Origin: Crossiella sp. SN42
GTDB lineage: Bacteria > Actinomycetota > Actinomycetes > Mycobacteriales > Pseudonocardiaceae
Assembly (NCBI RefSeq): GCF_023897065.1
Contig: NZ_JAMHIV010000032.1
Span: 56,411-120,410, forward strand
Direction: 5' to 3'
DNA: 64,000 nt
Part shown: in pieces, positions 7,963 to 16,506 of the stretch
Layout of the letters: each line of letters opens with the position of its first letter
How positions within the stretch are numbered: the stretch's first letter is position 1
The notes under the pieces: generated by a model
What the model was told of the DNA's origin: nothing
What the model saw: only the letters and a program-made list of their open reading frames with translations
Databases searched by the model: none
Made by a program: the position numbers and the translations under genes

Positions 7963-8537
7963 CTGCCCGCTACAGCGGACAAAGAACCACCGGTATTTTC
8001 CGCTGGGCAAAAGGATTTTTGATGGCAAACTGTGCCGTAACCAAGCCGGTTGGGCCACTGAGGCAACCAACTCGGTCATCATCTCCGGCGCCCCTTGACG
8101 CATTTCCGCGCCCACTCTCCGACTGAACCATGCCCGCTTTCCGCCCGTTTCCGGACAACGATTGCCCAACCGGACTCCCGGCGGCAACTGGACAAAGCCC
8201 CCGAAGCACGCATCGGCCATCCAGACCAACCGGGCACAACCGGGTCCTGAACCGTCCGGCCTGGCGACACGCCTGCCCGCTTCCCGCCCGACTCGCCGGG
8301 GAAGCGCTCCCATCTGGGGTCGCCGATCCACACGTGTTGATGTCCGTACCCGGCCGTTCCGGGCACCGGCAAGATCGCAACAAGCCCGGAAGCCGACGCT
8401 GCCGATCTTGGACAGCCGGTGCCAGACTGGCCGTGCTAGCAGGGGCTGAGCTGCGGCGGACGCGGGTGTCGGCCGTTGGCCCCAGGCGAGACCAGGGGGC
8501 GGTGTGCGCGCCCCCGCGGTGTGAGGAGGCCCTGAAG
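7963..8537. other. Intergenic region, nothing recognised
   Basis: About 575 bases between the dehydrogenase and the small LuxR-type gene. The left part (7975-8050) is comparatively AT-rich. I see no convincing gene on either strand, no structural RNA and no repeat. GAGGAGG at 8523-8529 at its right end is the ribosome binding site of the next gene. Confidence 0.5.
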
Positions 8538-8780
8538 ATGATGTTGCAGACGAGTCAGGTCCAGCGTCCGGCTGAGCTGCCCGAGGACCTGCTCGATCCC
8601 CAGGCGCGTGCTCTGCTGTCCCTGATGTGCTCCGGCTGCACGGACGAGTCGATCGCCCGCCAACTGGGCATCAGCCCCCGTACCGTGCTGCGGCGGATCC
8701 GGACCCTGATGGACCGGGCCGGGTGCATGACCCGGTTCCAGCTGGGTTGTCACGCCGAACGCAGGGGCTGGCTCAACTGA
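8538..8780 (+). CDS. Small stand-alone LuxR-type helix-turn-helix protein
   Basis: 80 residues, almost only a LuxR/GerE DNA-binding domain: LPEDLLDPQARALLSLMCSG, then TDESIARQLGISPRTVLRRI and RTLMDRAGCMTRFQLG. There is no receiver or sensor domain. ATG at 8538 is preceded by a strong GAGGAGG eight bases upstream. It ends inside the 3' end of the convergent methyltransferase gene, an 8-base overlap. Such single-domain regulators may bind DNA without a phosphorylation input or pair with another protein; the target is unknown. Confidence 0.87.
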   Translation: MMLQTSQVQRPAELPEDLLDPQARALLSLMCSGCTDESIARQLGISPRTVLRRIRTLMDRAGCMTRFQLGCHAERRGWLN

Positions 8781-9537
8781 GCGGTTTCCGCGCCTCGATC
8801 AGAAAACGGGTGGTGTGCGCCAGGAATGAGCCCTCGGATTCGATCCGCTCGTGCAGTCGCCGGAGGTCCGGCAGGTATTCGGCGACCGTGAACCCGGGCA
8901 CCATCCAAATCACTTTGCGCAGGAAGTAGACCACCGCACCGATGTCGTGGAAGACGGTGCGCAACGACTCCATCCGGAGATCGAGCACCTCCAGCCCGGC
9001 AGCCTCGGCCGCCGCGCGCGCCGCCTCCGGATGCCGCCCGTTGCGCACCTCTTCCGGCTGCGGCCCGAGGAAGAACTCCACCAGCTCGAACACGCTGGCC
9101 GGCCCCACCTGCTGGGAGAAGTAGGTGCCGCCGGGCGCCAGCACCCTGGCGATCTCGGCCCACCACACGGTCACCGGATGACGGCTGACCACCAGGTCGA
9201 AAGTGTTGTCCGGAAACGGAAGCGGCGGCTCGTCGGCATCCAGCAGCACCTGCGCGCCCCTGGGTTCCAGCAGCGCGCGCGCCTTGGCCAGGTTCGGTTC
9301 CCAGGACTCGGTGGCGAAGGTCCGCTCAGCGAGCTGCGGCACGCCGGCCAGCACCTCGCCGCCGCCGGTCTGGATGTCCAGCGCGACCTTGGCCGCGGCC
9401 ATCCGTTCGCCCATGGACCGCTGGTAGCCCCACGAGGGCCGCTGCTCGGTGGCGCGGCCGTCCAGCCAGGAGAAGTCCCAGCCGTCGACGGAGACCGCCT
9501 CGGCCTCGGCCACCAGTTCCTCGAAGCTCCTGCCCAT
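8773..9537 (-). CDS. SAM-dependent methyltransferase, class I
   Basis: 254 residues with a Methyltransf_11-like fold. The SAM-binding motif I is ALDIQTGGGEVL, an acidic strand ends in VLLDADEP, and motif IV/post regions are TFDLVVSRHPV and ARVLAPGGTYFSQQVG. The N-terminus (FDFSWLDGRAT-like: WDFSWLDGRATEQRPSWGY) is typical of a common actinobacterial family of unknown substrate. It is transcribed toward the small LuxR-type gene, which it overlaps by eight bases. Neighbours give no substrate clue. Confidence 0.85.
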   Translation of the reverse strand: MGRSFEELVAEAEAVSVDGWDFSWLDGRATEQRPSWGYQRSMGERMAAAKVALDIQTGGGEVLAGVPQLAERTFATESWEPNLAKARALLEPRGAQVLLDADEPPLPFPDNTFDLVVSRHPVTVWWAEIARVLAPGGTYFSQQVGPASVFELVEFFLGPQPEEVRNGRHPEAARAAAEAAGLEVLDLRMESLRTVFHDIGAVVYFLRKVIWMVPGFTVAEYLPDLRRLHERIESEGSFLAHTTRFLIEARKPLS

Positions 9538-9556
9538 GCGGGCATGGTGGCACCGG

Positions 9557-9823
9557 TTACGGCTTGGGGCGACCGGATAACCGCCAGGCGTCGAAGGCCT
9601 CGATGCCGCTGATCCCGTGGTCCAGCACGGCCCGGTAGACCTCGAAGCTCGGCTCCTGCCACGGCCAGAGGTCCAGGTCCCGCCGGACCATCAGCCCCAG
9701 CGCGGCACTGCCCACCACGGTTGGTTCTCCGGCTGTCGCCAGCCGCTCGGTCAACCCCAGCTCGGCGAGCACCGCCTCGGCTTCGGCCCGGACTTCTCCT
9801 TGCCGTGCCAGCGAATCCGTCAT
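9557..9823 (-). pseudogene. Internally deleted nucleotidyltransferase-like protein (88 residues)
   Basis: Starts at 9823 in an ATGA overlap with the cupin gene. Residues 1-52 (TDSLARQGEVRAEAEAVL, then GEPTVVGSAALGLMVRRDLDL) match the N-terminus of an actinobacterial nucleotidyltransferase-like family of about 180 residues, in which GSAALGLMVRRDID carries the metal-binding Asp. The next residues (FEVYRAVLDHGISGIEAFDAW) look like the family C-terminus. The middle, including the second acidic strand and most of the fold, is missing without loss of frame. I read it as an in-frame deletion product, probably not active. A genuine short variant cannot be excluded. Confidence 0.6.
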
Positions 9824-10269
9824 TTCGGCGACAGCCTGCGGATCTCCTCGGCGTGGTCCGGATAGGACAGTGCCAGCTCGTCCCCGGCCGGGAAGTCCAC
9901 CACGTCGTCGGTGTACGGCGGGGCCATGAACGTGCCCAGCAGCGACCACTCGCCCACCGGCTCACTGGCCTGCCAGGTGCCAGCGGGCACCACCACCTGC
10001 GGCCGTTGCCCGGCCGCCAGGTCCAGCCCCAGCACCGGCCGCTGCACCCGCCCGTCCGGGTGCAGCAACAGCATCCGCGCGGGCGAACCGGCGTGGTAGC
10101 TGAACACCTCGGGGTGGGCCAGGCGGTGCAGGGCGGAGAAGTTGCCGCCGGTCATCAGGTAATAGATGCCGGTGCCCTGCTCGGTGCGCCAGGTCTGCGC
10201 CCAGAAACCGCCCTCCACGGGCAGGGGCTGGAGGCCGAGCTCGGCGATGATCTGTTCCGGTGTGAGCAC
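9820..10269 (-). CDS. Cupin-fold protein, DUF985 family
   Basis: 149 residues of the DUF985 cupin family (YML079w-like). Recognisable segments are ELGLQPLPVEGGFWAQTWRT, IYYLMTGGNFSALHRLAHPE, FSYHAGSPARMLLLHPDG, VVPAGTWQASEP and WSLLGTFMAPPY. His residues in the SALHRL and FSYHAG strands occupy the usual cupin metal/ligand positions. The biochemical role of the family is unknown. Translation appears coupled to the downstream nucleotidyltransferase remnant (ATGA), and the SDR gene lies nine bases upstream. Confidence 0.9.
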   Translation of the reverse strand: MLTPEQIIAELGLQPLPVEGGFWAQTWRTEQGTGIYYLMTGGNFSALHRLAHPEVFSYHAGSPARMLLLHPDGRVQRPVLGLDLAAGQRPQVVVPAGTWQASEPVGEWSLLGTFMAPPYTDDVVDFPAGDELALSYPDHAEEIRRLSPK

Positions 10270-10278
10270 GGGATTCCC

Positions 10279-11037
10279 TTACCAGTTCGGGTGGGTGGAC
10301 ATACCGCCGTCGACCACCAGGTTCTGCCCGGTGATCCAGGAGGCCAGCGGCGAGGCCAGGAACACGCAGGCGTTGCCCACGTCCTCGGGCTGACCGAGGC
10401 GGCCAAGGGGAGCGGCGCGCTGCCAGCGTTCGACGCCTTCCGGCCACTGGGTTTCCAGGCCCTCGCGGTGCAGCAGGCCGGGGCTGACTGCGTTGACCCG
10501 GATGCCCAGCGGGCCGTACTCCAGCGCGGCGGTGCGGGTGTGCATGAGCAGGGCGGCCTTGGCGGTGCTGTAGTGCGCGTGGCCGAAGGCCGGCTGGCTG
10601 CCCTCGATCGAGGCGATGTTGACCACCGAGCCGCCGGGGTCCATCCGGCGGACGGCGGTGCTGGTGGTGAGGAAGACCGCGTCCAGGTTGGTGTCCAACA
10701 CCTCGCGCCACTGGTCGAAGGTCATCTCCGGCAGTGGCTGCACCGGTTGCACGGCGGCGTTGTTCACCAGGGTGTCCAGCCGGCCGAAGTGGTCCACTGT
10801 GGACTCGATAAGGTGCCGGACCTGGTCGGGGGAGAGCAGGTCGGCGGGCAGGGCCAGCGCGTTCGTGCCGCGGTCCTGGAGCTCGGCGACCAGGGCGTGC
10901 GCCTGGGTGACGCTGGTGCGGTAGTGCACGGCCACGGCGGCGCCCGCCTCGGCGAAGCGGCGGGCCAGGCCGTGGCCGAGGCCGCCGGCCGCGCCGGTGA
11001 TCAGGGTGACGGTGCCGGAGAGGTCGGGGAGGGTCAC
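10279..11037 (-). CDS. Short-chain dehydrogenase/reductase (SDR)
   Basis: 252 residues, classical SDR. The cofactor motif is TLITGAAGGLGHGLARRF, the structural motif is TLVNNAAVQP, and the active site has Ser in NIASIEGSQ and the YSTAK Tyr/Lys pair. The C-terminal end LVVDGGMSTHPNW is typical. The Arg in VHYRTS after strand 2 suggests NADP preference (inference). The substrate is unknown. It leads the minus-strand group SDR-cupin-nucleotidyltransferase remnant. One copy of the GTCCACWGTGGAC palindrome lies inside the gene at 10792-10804. Confidence 0.92.
   Translation of the reverse strand: MTLPDLSGTVTLITGAAGGLGHGLARRFAEAGAAVAVHYRTSVTQAHALVAELQDRGTNALALPADLLSPDQVRHLIESTVDHFGRLDTLVNNAAVQPVQPLPEMTFDQWREVLDTNLDAVFLTTSTAVRRMDPGGSVVNIASIEGSQPAFGHAHYSTAKAALLMHTRTAALEYGPLGIRVNAVSPGLLHREGLETQWPEGVERWQRAAPLGRLGQPEDVGNACVFLASPLASWITGQNLVVDGGMSTHPNW
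10792..10804. repeat. Copy 1 of palindrome GTCCACWGTGGAC
   Basis: GTCCACTGTGGAC inside the SDR gene. On the coding strand it is TCC ACA GTG GAC, Ser-Thr-Val-Asp, using the rare Thr codon ACA. Confidence 0.6.
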
Positions 11038-11205
11038 CCGTTGACCGTATCGGCTACCGCCGTCCGAGTGGTTCGCCCCCGGTGCGGATGATCTCCGGTG
11101 GGCGCGGAAGCCGCAGAACAGCGGGGTTCCAGCCGCCGATGGGGGTCAATACGGTGAAACGGGAAATGTGGTCCAGATCACCGTACGTCCGTTACGGTTG
11201 GCGTT

Positions 11206-12273
11206 GTGAAGGTCGGAGTACCCGCGGAGTCGCGGGCCGGCGAACGCAGGGTTGCCTGTCTGCCAGGGACGGTTCCCCTGCTCACCGGCGCGGGACTCAC
11301 CGTGCTCGTGCAGTCCGGCGCCGGTCACCACGCCTGCGCATCCGACGATGACTACCGCGCCGCCGGGGCCCAGCTCACCGAGGACCTCGGCGCGGCCGAC
11401 CTGCTGGTCGGCGTGCAGCCACCCGACCCGGCCGTGGTGCGGGCCGGTACCACCGTGGTCAGCCTGTTCGTGCCGCCCGAGGACGCGCTGACCGCGTTGC
11501 GGGACAAGGGGATCACCGCCTACAGCCTGGCGCTGCTGCCCCGGATCACCAGGGCCCAGGGCATGGACGCGCTGTCCTCCCAGGCGCTGGTCGCCGGGTA
11601 CCGGGCGGTGCTGCTGGCCGCGGAACGGCTGCCGCGCTTCCTGCCCATGTTCACCACCGCCGCGGGCACCATCGCCCCGGCCAAGGTGCTGGTGCTGGGG
11701 GCCGGAGTGGCCGGCCTGCAAGCGATCGCGACCGCGCGGCGGCTGGGCGCGGTGGTCTCCGCCTACGACGTGCGGGCCGCGGCCGCGGAGGAGGTGCGCA
11801 GCCTGGGCGCGCGGTTCCTGGAACTGGAGCTGGGCAGCCAGGAGGGCGCGGGCGGGTACGCCGCCGCCCAGTCCGAGGACTTCCTGACCCGCCAACGGGA
11901 ACTGCTCACCACCCAGGTGGCCGCCGCGGACGTGGTGATCACCACCGCCGCGGTGCCCGGCAAGCAGGCCCCGGTGCTGGTGACCGCGGACATGGTGGCC
12001 GGCATGGCCCCCGGCTCGGTGCTGGTGGACCTGGCCGCGGAGTCCGGCGGCAACTGCGAGCTTTCCGTTGCCGGGCAAGAGATCCGGCACGGCGAGGTGA
12101 CCGTGCTCGGCGCGCTCAACCTGCCCAGCGGCATGCCCGCGCACGCCAGCGCGCTCTACGCCCGCAACATGGCCAACTTCGTGCGGCACCTCACCGTGGA
12201 CGGCGAGCTGCGCGCCGACCCGCTGGCCGATGAGATCCTGGCAAGCTGTTGCGTCACAAAGGAGGCGACGTGA
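11206..12273 (+). CDS. pntAA: NAD(P) transhydrogenase subunit alpha, part 1 (NAD(H)-binding domain I)
   Basis: 355 residues, soluble domain I of the proton-translocating transhydrogenase, which binds NAD(H) and exchanges hydride with NADP(H). The N-terminal alanine-dehydrogenase/PNT fold begins MKVGVPAESRAGERRVACLP. The nucleotide-binding motif is VLVLGAGVAGLQAIATARRLGA, and the RQRELL region before it supports the assignment. GTG at 11206 has no Shine-Dalgarno sequence, but TACGGT (11193-11198) ends seven bases before it, suggesting a leaderless transcript. The stop overlaps the start of pntAB (GTGA). With the next two genes it forms a split-subunit enzyme that supplies NADPH from the proton gradient. 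Confidence 0.95.
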   Translation: MKVGVPAESRAGERRVACLPGTVPLLTGAGLTVLVQSGAGHHACASDDDYRAAGAQLTEDLGAADLLVGVQPPDPAVVRAGTTVVSLFVPPEDALTALRDKGITAYSLALLPRITRAQGMDALSSQALVAGYRAVLLAAERLPRFLPMFTTAAGTIAPAKVLVLGAGVAGLQAIATARRLGAVVSAYDVRAAAAEEVRSLGARFLELELGSQEGAGGYAAAQSEDFLTRQRELLTTQVAAADVVITTAAVPGKQAPVLVTADMVAGMAPGSVLVDLAAESGGNCELSVAGQEIRHGEVTVLGALNLPSGMPAHASALYARNMANFVRHLTVDGELRADPLADEILASCCVTKEAT

Positions 12274-12560
12274 CCAGCGAGATCAGTCTGCTGACCATCT
12301 TCCTGCTCTCGGTCTTCCTCGGGTTCGAGGTGGTGTCCAAAGTGGCCACCATCCTGCACACCCCGCTGATGTCCGGCGCCAACGCCATCCACGGCGTCAT
12401 CCTGGTCGGCGCGATCCTGGTGGCGGGCAAGGCGGAGAGCACCGTGGAGCTGGTGCTGGCGCTGCTCGCGGTGGTCTTCGCCACGGTCAACGTGGTCGGC
12501 GGGTTTGTCGCCACCGACCGGATGCTGAGCATGTTCGGCGGCAAGGAGCGCAGGCGATGA
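12270..12560 (+). CDS. pntAB: NAD(P) transhydrogenase subunit alpha, part 2 (membrane)
   Basis: 96 residues, small membrane subunit with three hydrophobic helices: LLTIFLLSVFLGFEVVSKV, AIHGVILVGAILVAG and LVLALLAVVFATVNVVGGF. The ATILHTPLMSGANAIHG segment is the conserved family signature. GTG at 12270 is set by AAGGAGG five bases upstream and overlaps the pntAA stop. It joins pntB to form the proton channel. The ATGA overlap with pntB couples all three subunits. Confidence 0.95.
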   Translation: MTSEISLLTIFLLSVFLGFEVVSKVATILHTPLMSGANAIHGVILVGAILVAGKAESTVELVLALLAVVFATVNVVGGFVATDRMLSMFGGKERRR

Positions 12561-13927
12561 GCCAGGACCTGGTGCACCTCGTCTACCTGCTCGCCGCGCT
12601 GTGCTTCATCCTGGCGCTCAAGGGTTTGAGCACCCCCAAGCACGCCCGCGCGGCCAACCTGGTCGGCGCGCTGGGCATGCTGTTCGCGGTGCTGGTCGCC
12701 TTCTTCGACGGCCGGATCGGCAACGTGGGCTGGATCCTGGCCGCGATCGCCCTCGGCGTCGTCGTCGGCGTGCCCGCGGCCCGCGCGGTGAAGATGACCG
12801 CGATCCCGCAGATGGTCGCGCTGTTCAACGGCGTCGGCGGCGCGGCGGCGGCCCTGGTCGCGCTCACCGAGTTCCTGGCCACCCCGGGCAGCACCGGCAT
12901 GCGCGCGGCCACCGTGTTCGGCGTGCTGGTCGGCAGTGTCAGCTTCTCCGGCAGCCTGCTCACCTTCCTCAAGCTCCAGGAGCTGATGACCACCCGCCCG
13001 GTGACCCTCCCTTATGGACGGTCGGCCGCGATCGGCGTTTCCGTGCTGTGCCTGGGTTTGGCGGTGGCCGTGCTGCCCACCGCATCCACCGGGCTGGTGA
13101 TCGGGCTGACCGTGGCCGGGCTGCTGCTCGGCGTGCTGTTCGTGCTGCCGGTCGGCGGCGCGGACGTGCCGATCGCGATCTCCCTGCTCAACGCCTTCAC
13201 CGGCCTGGCGGTGGCCGCCTCCGGCTACGTGCTGGGCAACACCCTGCTGATCGTGGCCGGCACCCTGGTCGGCGCCTCCGGCACCCTGCTCACCCGGCTG
13301 ATGGCCAAGGCCATGGGCCGCTCGCTGACCAACATCCTCTTCGGCGCCTTCACCGCCACCGCGGCCGGCGGCGGTGGCCCGGCGGAGTCCCGCACGGTGC
13401 GCGCGGGCACCCCGGAGGACATCGCCATCCAGCTCGGCTACGCCCGCACCGTGGTGGTGGTGCCCGGCTACGGTCTCGCGGTCGCCCAGGCCCAGCACGT
13501 GGTCCGCGAGCTGGCCGACCTGCTGGCCGCGCGCGGGGTGGAGGTCGCCTACGGCATCCACCCGGTGGCCGGCCGGATGCCCGGCCACATGAACGTGCTG
13601 CTCGCCGAGGCCGATGTGCCCTATGCGCAGCTCAAGGAGATGGAGGAGGTCAACCCGCGGCTGGCCAGCACCGACGTGGCCCTGGTGATCGGCGCGAACG
13701 ACGTGGTCAACCCGGCGGCCAGGGACCAGCCGGACAGCCCGATCTACGGCATGCCGATCCTGGACGTGGACAAGGCCGAGTCGGTGGTCTTCCTCAAGCG
13801 CTCCATGCGGCCGGGGTTCGCCGGGATCGAGAACGAGCTGCTGTTCAACCCGCGCACCACCCTGCTCTTCGGCGACGCCAAGGACTCACTCGCCAGCCTG
13901 GTCACCGCAGTGAAACAACTGGCCTAG
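12557..13927 (+). CDS. pntB: NAD(P) transhydrogenase subunit beta
   Basis: 456 residues. The first 265 residues are a membrane domain with about eight to nine helices, including the conserved IPQMVALFNGVGG segment and VGSVSFSGSLLTFLKL. The soluble NADP(H)-binding domain III follows, with VVVVPGYGLAVAQAQHVVREL, YGIHPVAGRMPGHMNVLLAEA and VIGANDVVNPAA. The start sits in an ATGA overlap with pntAB. Its TAG stop codon lies in the left arm of a MITE-like inverted repeat, so the element may have inserted at or near the end of the gene. Confidence 0.96.
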   Translation: MSQDLVHLVYLLAALCFILALKGLSTPKHARAANLVGALGMLFAVLVAFFDGRIGNVGWILAAIALGVVVGVPAARAVKMTAIPQMVALFNGVGGAAAALVALTEFLATPGSTGMRAATVFGVLVGSVSFSGSLLTFLKLQELMTTRPVTLPYGRSAAIGVSVLCLGLAVAVLPTASTGLVIGLTVAGLLLGVLFVLPVGGADVPIAISLLNAFTGLAVAASGYVLGNTLLIVAGTLVGASGTLLTRLMAKAMGRSLTNILFGAFTATAAGGGGPAESRTVRAGTPEDIAIQLGYARTVVVVPGYGLAVAQAQHVVRELADLLAARGVEVAYGIHPVAGRMPGHMNVLLAEADVPYAQLKEMEEVNPRLASTDVALVIGANDVVNPAARDQPDSPIYGMPILDVDKAESVVFLKRSMRPGFAGIENELLFNPRTTLLFGDAKDSLASLVTAVKQLA

Positions 13928-14091
13928 TGCCCCGAGTCGGAAGTTCGCCAGCGGTCTCGACGGCCCAGCTTCCCGCTGACCGCACCGCCGGAAAGCCCAC
14001 GTACAACCCGGTACGAGGACTTCCCTGCGGCACGCCCAGCGGAAACCTGGACCGCCGATACCGCCACCGAACTTCCGACTCGGGACACTAG
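13924..14091. repeat. MITE-like element with 24-bp terminal inverted repeats
   Basis: The ends read CTAGTGCCCCGAGTCGGAAG... and, reversed, CTAGTGTCCCGAGTCGGAAG..., a 24-base inverted repeat with one mismatch (13924-13947 and 14068-14091) around about 120 bases without a gene. The interior is itself partly self-complementary: CGTAC...GTACG near 14000 and TTCCCGCTG against CAGCGGAAA. Both ends include CTAG. The left arm supplies the pntB stop codon. Either a non-autonomous transposon derivative or a large structured terminator could look like this. Confidence 0.7.
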
Positions 14092-14173
14092 CGTTGCGCC
14101 TTTCCGGTGACACGGCGCGCGAGTTCCCCGCCTTGACGATCACGGTGGCGCGGCTGCCGTATCTTCTTCGATC

Positions 14174-14986
14174 ATGATGGTTGCCGCGCGCGAGGCGTCG
14201 CTGGGACCGATCCACCTGGGACGCTTGACCGTCGACGCGGGCCGGGTCCCGGATGGCCGGACCAGCTACCAGGTGCTCAGCGATGTCGTCGCCGGTCAGC
14301 GCCGGGTGCTGGACTTAGGTTGCGGCGACGGCCACCTGCTCGACCTGCTGGCGCACGCGCACCCCAGGCGGTTGGCCGGCACCGAGCCGGTCGCGGAGCC
14401 GCTTTCCGTTGCCCGCCAACGGCCCGCGCTCGCCGGTGCGGCCCTCGCGGTGGCCTGCCCGAGCGCGCTGCCGTTCCCGGACGACAGCTTCGACGCCTGC
14501 GTCTCGCACCTCGCCCTGGCCCAGCTGAGCGACCTGGACCGGGTGGCGGCCGAACTGGCCAGGGTGCTCGCGCCCGAGGGCGTGCTGGCCGTGGTGCTGC
14601 CCGGCGGGGCCGTGCCCGGCACCGCCTACGAGGTGTTCAACGACCTCACCCGTTCGGTGCTGGAGGAGGTCCCGGTGGACCGCCGCCAGCCCGAGCTGGG
14701 CGACCGCCGCGCCCGGCACCGGGCCGGTCTGGAGCAGGTGCTCGGCGGCGCCGGGTTCGGGCAGGTGGACTGGCGCACCATCCGGCTGGACCTCACCGGC
14801 GGACTGGACCAGGTGTGGGCGCGGATGGTCGAGATCTACGACCTCGGCCCGCTGGACCCGGCCGCGCTGGCCACCCTGCGCCGCTGTTTCGACAGCACCG
14901 TCACCGTATTGCCGGACGGCCGGGTGCCGTGCGCGATGAACCTGCACCTGGCCGTGGCCTTCGCACCCGGCGGTTTCACAGCGTGA
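14174..14986 (+). CDS. SAM-dependent methyltransferase, class I
   Basis: 270 residues. SAM motif I is VLDLGCGDGHLLDLL near residues 45-60, with PFPDDSFDACVSHLALAQL as motif IV and ARVLAPEGVLAVVLPGGAV as the following strand. The C-terminal third (EVFNDLTRSVLEEV to the end) would shape the substrate pocket but gives no clue to its substrate. There is no clear Shine-Dalgarno; TATCTT (14160-14165) precedes the ATG by eight bases, so it may be leaderless. One YTTTCCSTTGCC motif (near 14402) lies inside the gene. Confidence 0.87.
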   Translation: MMVAAREASLGPIHLGRLTVDAGRVPDGRTSYQVLSDVVAGQRRVLDLGCGDGHLLDLLAHAHPRRLAGTEPVAEPLSVARQRPALAGAALAVACPSALPFPDDSFDACVSHLALAQLSDLDRVAAELARVLAPEGVLAVVLPGGAVPGTAYEVFNDLTRSVLEEVPVDRRQPELGDRRARHRAGLEQVLGGAGFGQVDWRTIRLDLTGGLDQVWARMVEIYDLGPLDPAALATLRRCFDSTVTVLPDGRVPCAMNLHLAVAFAPGGFTA

Positions 14987-15029
14987 ACAAGAGGGTACGC
15001 TGCGCAAGCAAGCGGAATCGAGGTGAACG

Positions 15030-15365
15030 ATGACGGCAGGGCAAGAGGCGGCGCAGGACGATCCGGAGCTGGTCGTGCTGGCCGCGCTGCGCGAGGCAGG
15101 CTGGATATTCCGGCCCTGGGTCGAGGCAGGGCAGACCCTCGGCCTGGCCGGTTCGTTCACCGACCGCGACTTCACCGACGCGGTGTTCATCGCCGACCGC
15201 GACGACGCCCGCGCGGTCCGCCTGCTCGCCGACCAGCCCGGCGCCAAGGGCGGCGTGGTCTGGGACTGCTCGGGCAGCCTGCGCGAGGTGGTGGCCGAGC
15301 TGATGGCCCTGCCCGCCCCGCACACCCGGCTCGCGCCGCGGCTGGTCATCGCCAAGTGGCCGTAA
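15030..15365 (+). CDS. Hypothetical protein, 111 residues
   Basis: I do not recognise this protein. It is a small soluble alpha/beta-looking sequence: VVLAALREAGWIFRPW, then FTDAVFIADRDDARAVRLLA, VVWDCSGSLREVVAELMAL and LVIAKWP. No catalytic motif or membrane segment is visible. GAGG lies about nine bases before the ATG. It follows the methyltransferase by 43 bases on the same strand and may share its transcript. Codon use is normal for the window. Confidence 0.72.
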   Translation: MTAGQEAAQDDPELVVLAALREAGWIFRPWVEAGQTLGLAGSFTDRDFTDAVFIADRDDARAVRLLADQPGAKGGVVWDCSGSLREVVAELMALPAPHTRLAPRLVIAKWP

Positions 15366-15516
15366 GACCACCGGCCTGGCCGGGGAGCCGACGGTGGCGG
15401 ACTCCACCACCCTGCTGCTGGCGCGGCTGGACGAGGAAGCGCTCACCTGAAAGTGCGGTCGCTGGCACCCCCCGAACTCGCTAACCTCACTGCACTGGCC
15501 CCGCCGGGAGGTTGCC

Positions 15517-16464
15517 GTGCGCCCACTGACCATCCCGCTCCTGTCGCTCCTGCTGCTGAGCGCCTGCTCGACCCCAGCCCCGCCGCCCAGCAGCCCGTCC
15601 ATCTCGGCGGCCGAAGCCCCTTCGCCGCTGACCGGACTACCCACCGCGGCCGGTCAGCCGGTGCTCGCGGTCAAGGTCGACAACGTCTCGCCCGCGCGTC
15701 CGCAGACCGGGCTCACCCAGGCCGACCTGCTCTACCTGGAACCGGTTGAGGGCGGACTGACCCGGTTCGTCGCGGTGTTCAGCTCGCGGCTGCCCGCCTC
15801 GGTCGGGCCGGTGCGCAGCGCCCGGGAGTCGGATCTCGAGCTGCTGCAACAGTTCCAGCGTCCCGCGCTGGCCTACTCCGGCTCCGCGCCCGAGCTCGCG
15901 CCGCGGATCGGCGCCGCCCCGCTGGTGCCGGTGCCGCCGGACAAGGCCCGGGACGCCTACACCCACGACTCCCGCCGCGCCGCCCCGCACAACACCTACG
16001 CCAGCCCGGAGAAGCTGCTGGCCGCCGCGCCCGGCGCGGGTGCGGTGCGCGACATCGGTTTCCGCTTCGGTACGGCCCCCGAGGGCGGCGCGGAGACCAC
16101 CCAGCACGTGGTGCGCTACCCGGCGGCGGTGGTGTCGCTGGACTACAACCCGCAGGAGCAGCGCTGGCGGGTCGGCATGGACGGCGCGCCACTGGCCGCG
16201 GCCGAGGGCGGCGCGCTCAGCGTGGGCACCGTGGTGGTGCAGAAGGTCGTGGTGCGCGACTCGCCGTTCCGGGACAGCAAGGGCACCAGCCCGTTCGCCC
16301 AGACCGTCGGCTCCGGTGAGGCCACCGTGCTGCGGGACGGGCGGTCCTATCAGGGCCGGTGGTCACGGCCCGCTGCCGACAACGGGACCACGTTCACCCA
16401 ACCGGGCGGTCAGCCGCTCACCTTCGCTACTGGACCACTCCTCGTGTTGCTTGTACCAGCATGA
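15517..16464 (+). CDS. DUF3048 family lipoprotein
   Basis: 315 residues, an exported lipoprotein of the DUF3048 (YerB) family. The signal peptide MRPLTIPLLSLLLLSACST ends in a lipobox (LLSAC), so lipidation at Cys17 and anchoring outside the membrane are expected. The mature part has the family hallmarks: PVLAVKVDNVSPARPQTGL, ADLLYLEPVEGGLTRFVAVF, SVGPVRSARESDLELL and, near the C-terminus, GTVVVQKVVVRDSP. GGGAGG lies upstream of the GTG start. The family function is unknown; a cell-wall role is often assumed. The gene is followed by hairpins that could terminate it. Confidence 0.9.
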   Translation: MRPLTIPLLSLLLLSACSTPAPPPSSPSISAAEAPSPLTGLPTAAGQPVLAVKVDNVSPARPQTGLTQADLLYLEPVEGGLTRFVAVFSSRLPASVGPVRSARESDLELLQQFQRPALAYSGSAPELAPRIGAAPLVPVPPDKARDAYTHDSRRAAPHNTYASPEKLLAAAPGAGAVRDIGFRFGTAPEGGAETTQHVVRYPAAVVSLDYNPQEQRWRVGMDGAPLAAAEGGALSVGTVVVQKVVVRDSPFRDSKGTSPFAQTVGSGEATVLRDGRSYQGRWSRPAADNGTTFTQPGGQPLTFATGPLLVLLVPA

Positions 16465-16506
16465 ATGCTGTGACGCAGCACCTATAAGGCCGATCGGGCG
16501 ATGACT

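Noticed and set aside
7963..8537. Riboswitch or small gene in the 575-base gap before the LuxR-type gene
   Set aside because: No conserved aptamer core or stable hairpin series was recognised, and no frame has coding-like third positions with a ribosome site.
9557..9949. A 130-residue protein starting upstream at 9949
   Set aside because: The extra N-terminus is an out-of-frame reading of the cupin gene. The ATGA overlap at 9823 gives the natural start.
15366..15450. Short frame reading TTGLAGEPTVADSTTLLLARLDEEALT
   Set aside because: It looks protein-like but lacks a start codon and ribosome site and could not be tied to a neighbouring gene or family; too weak to annotate.
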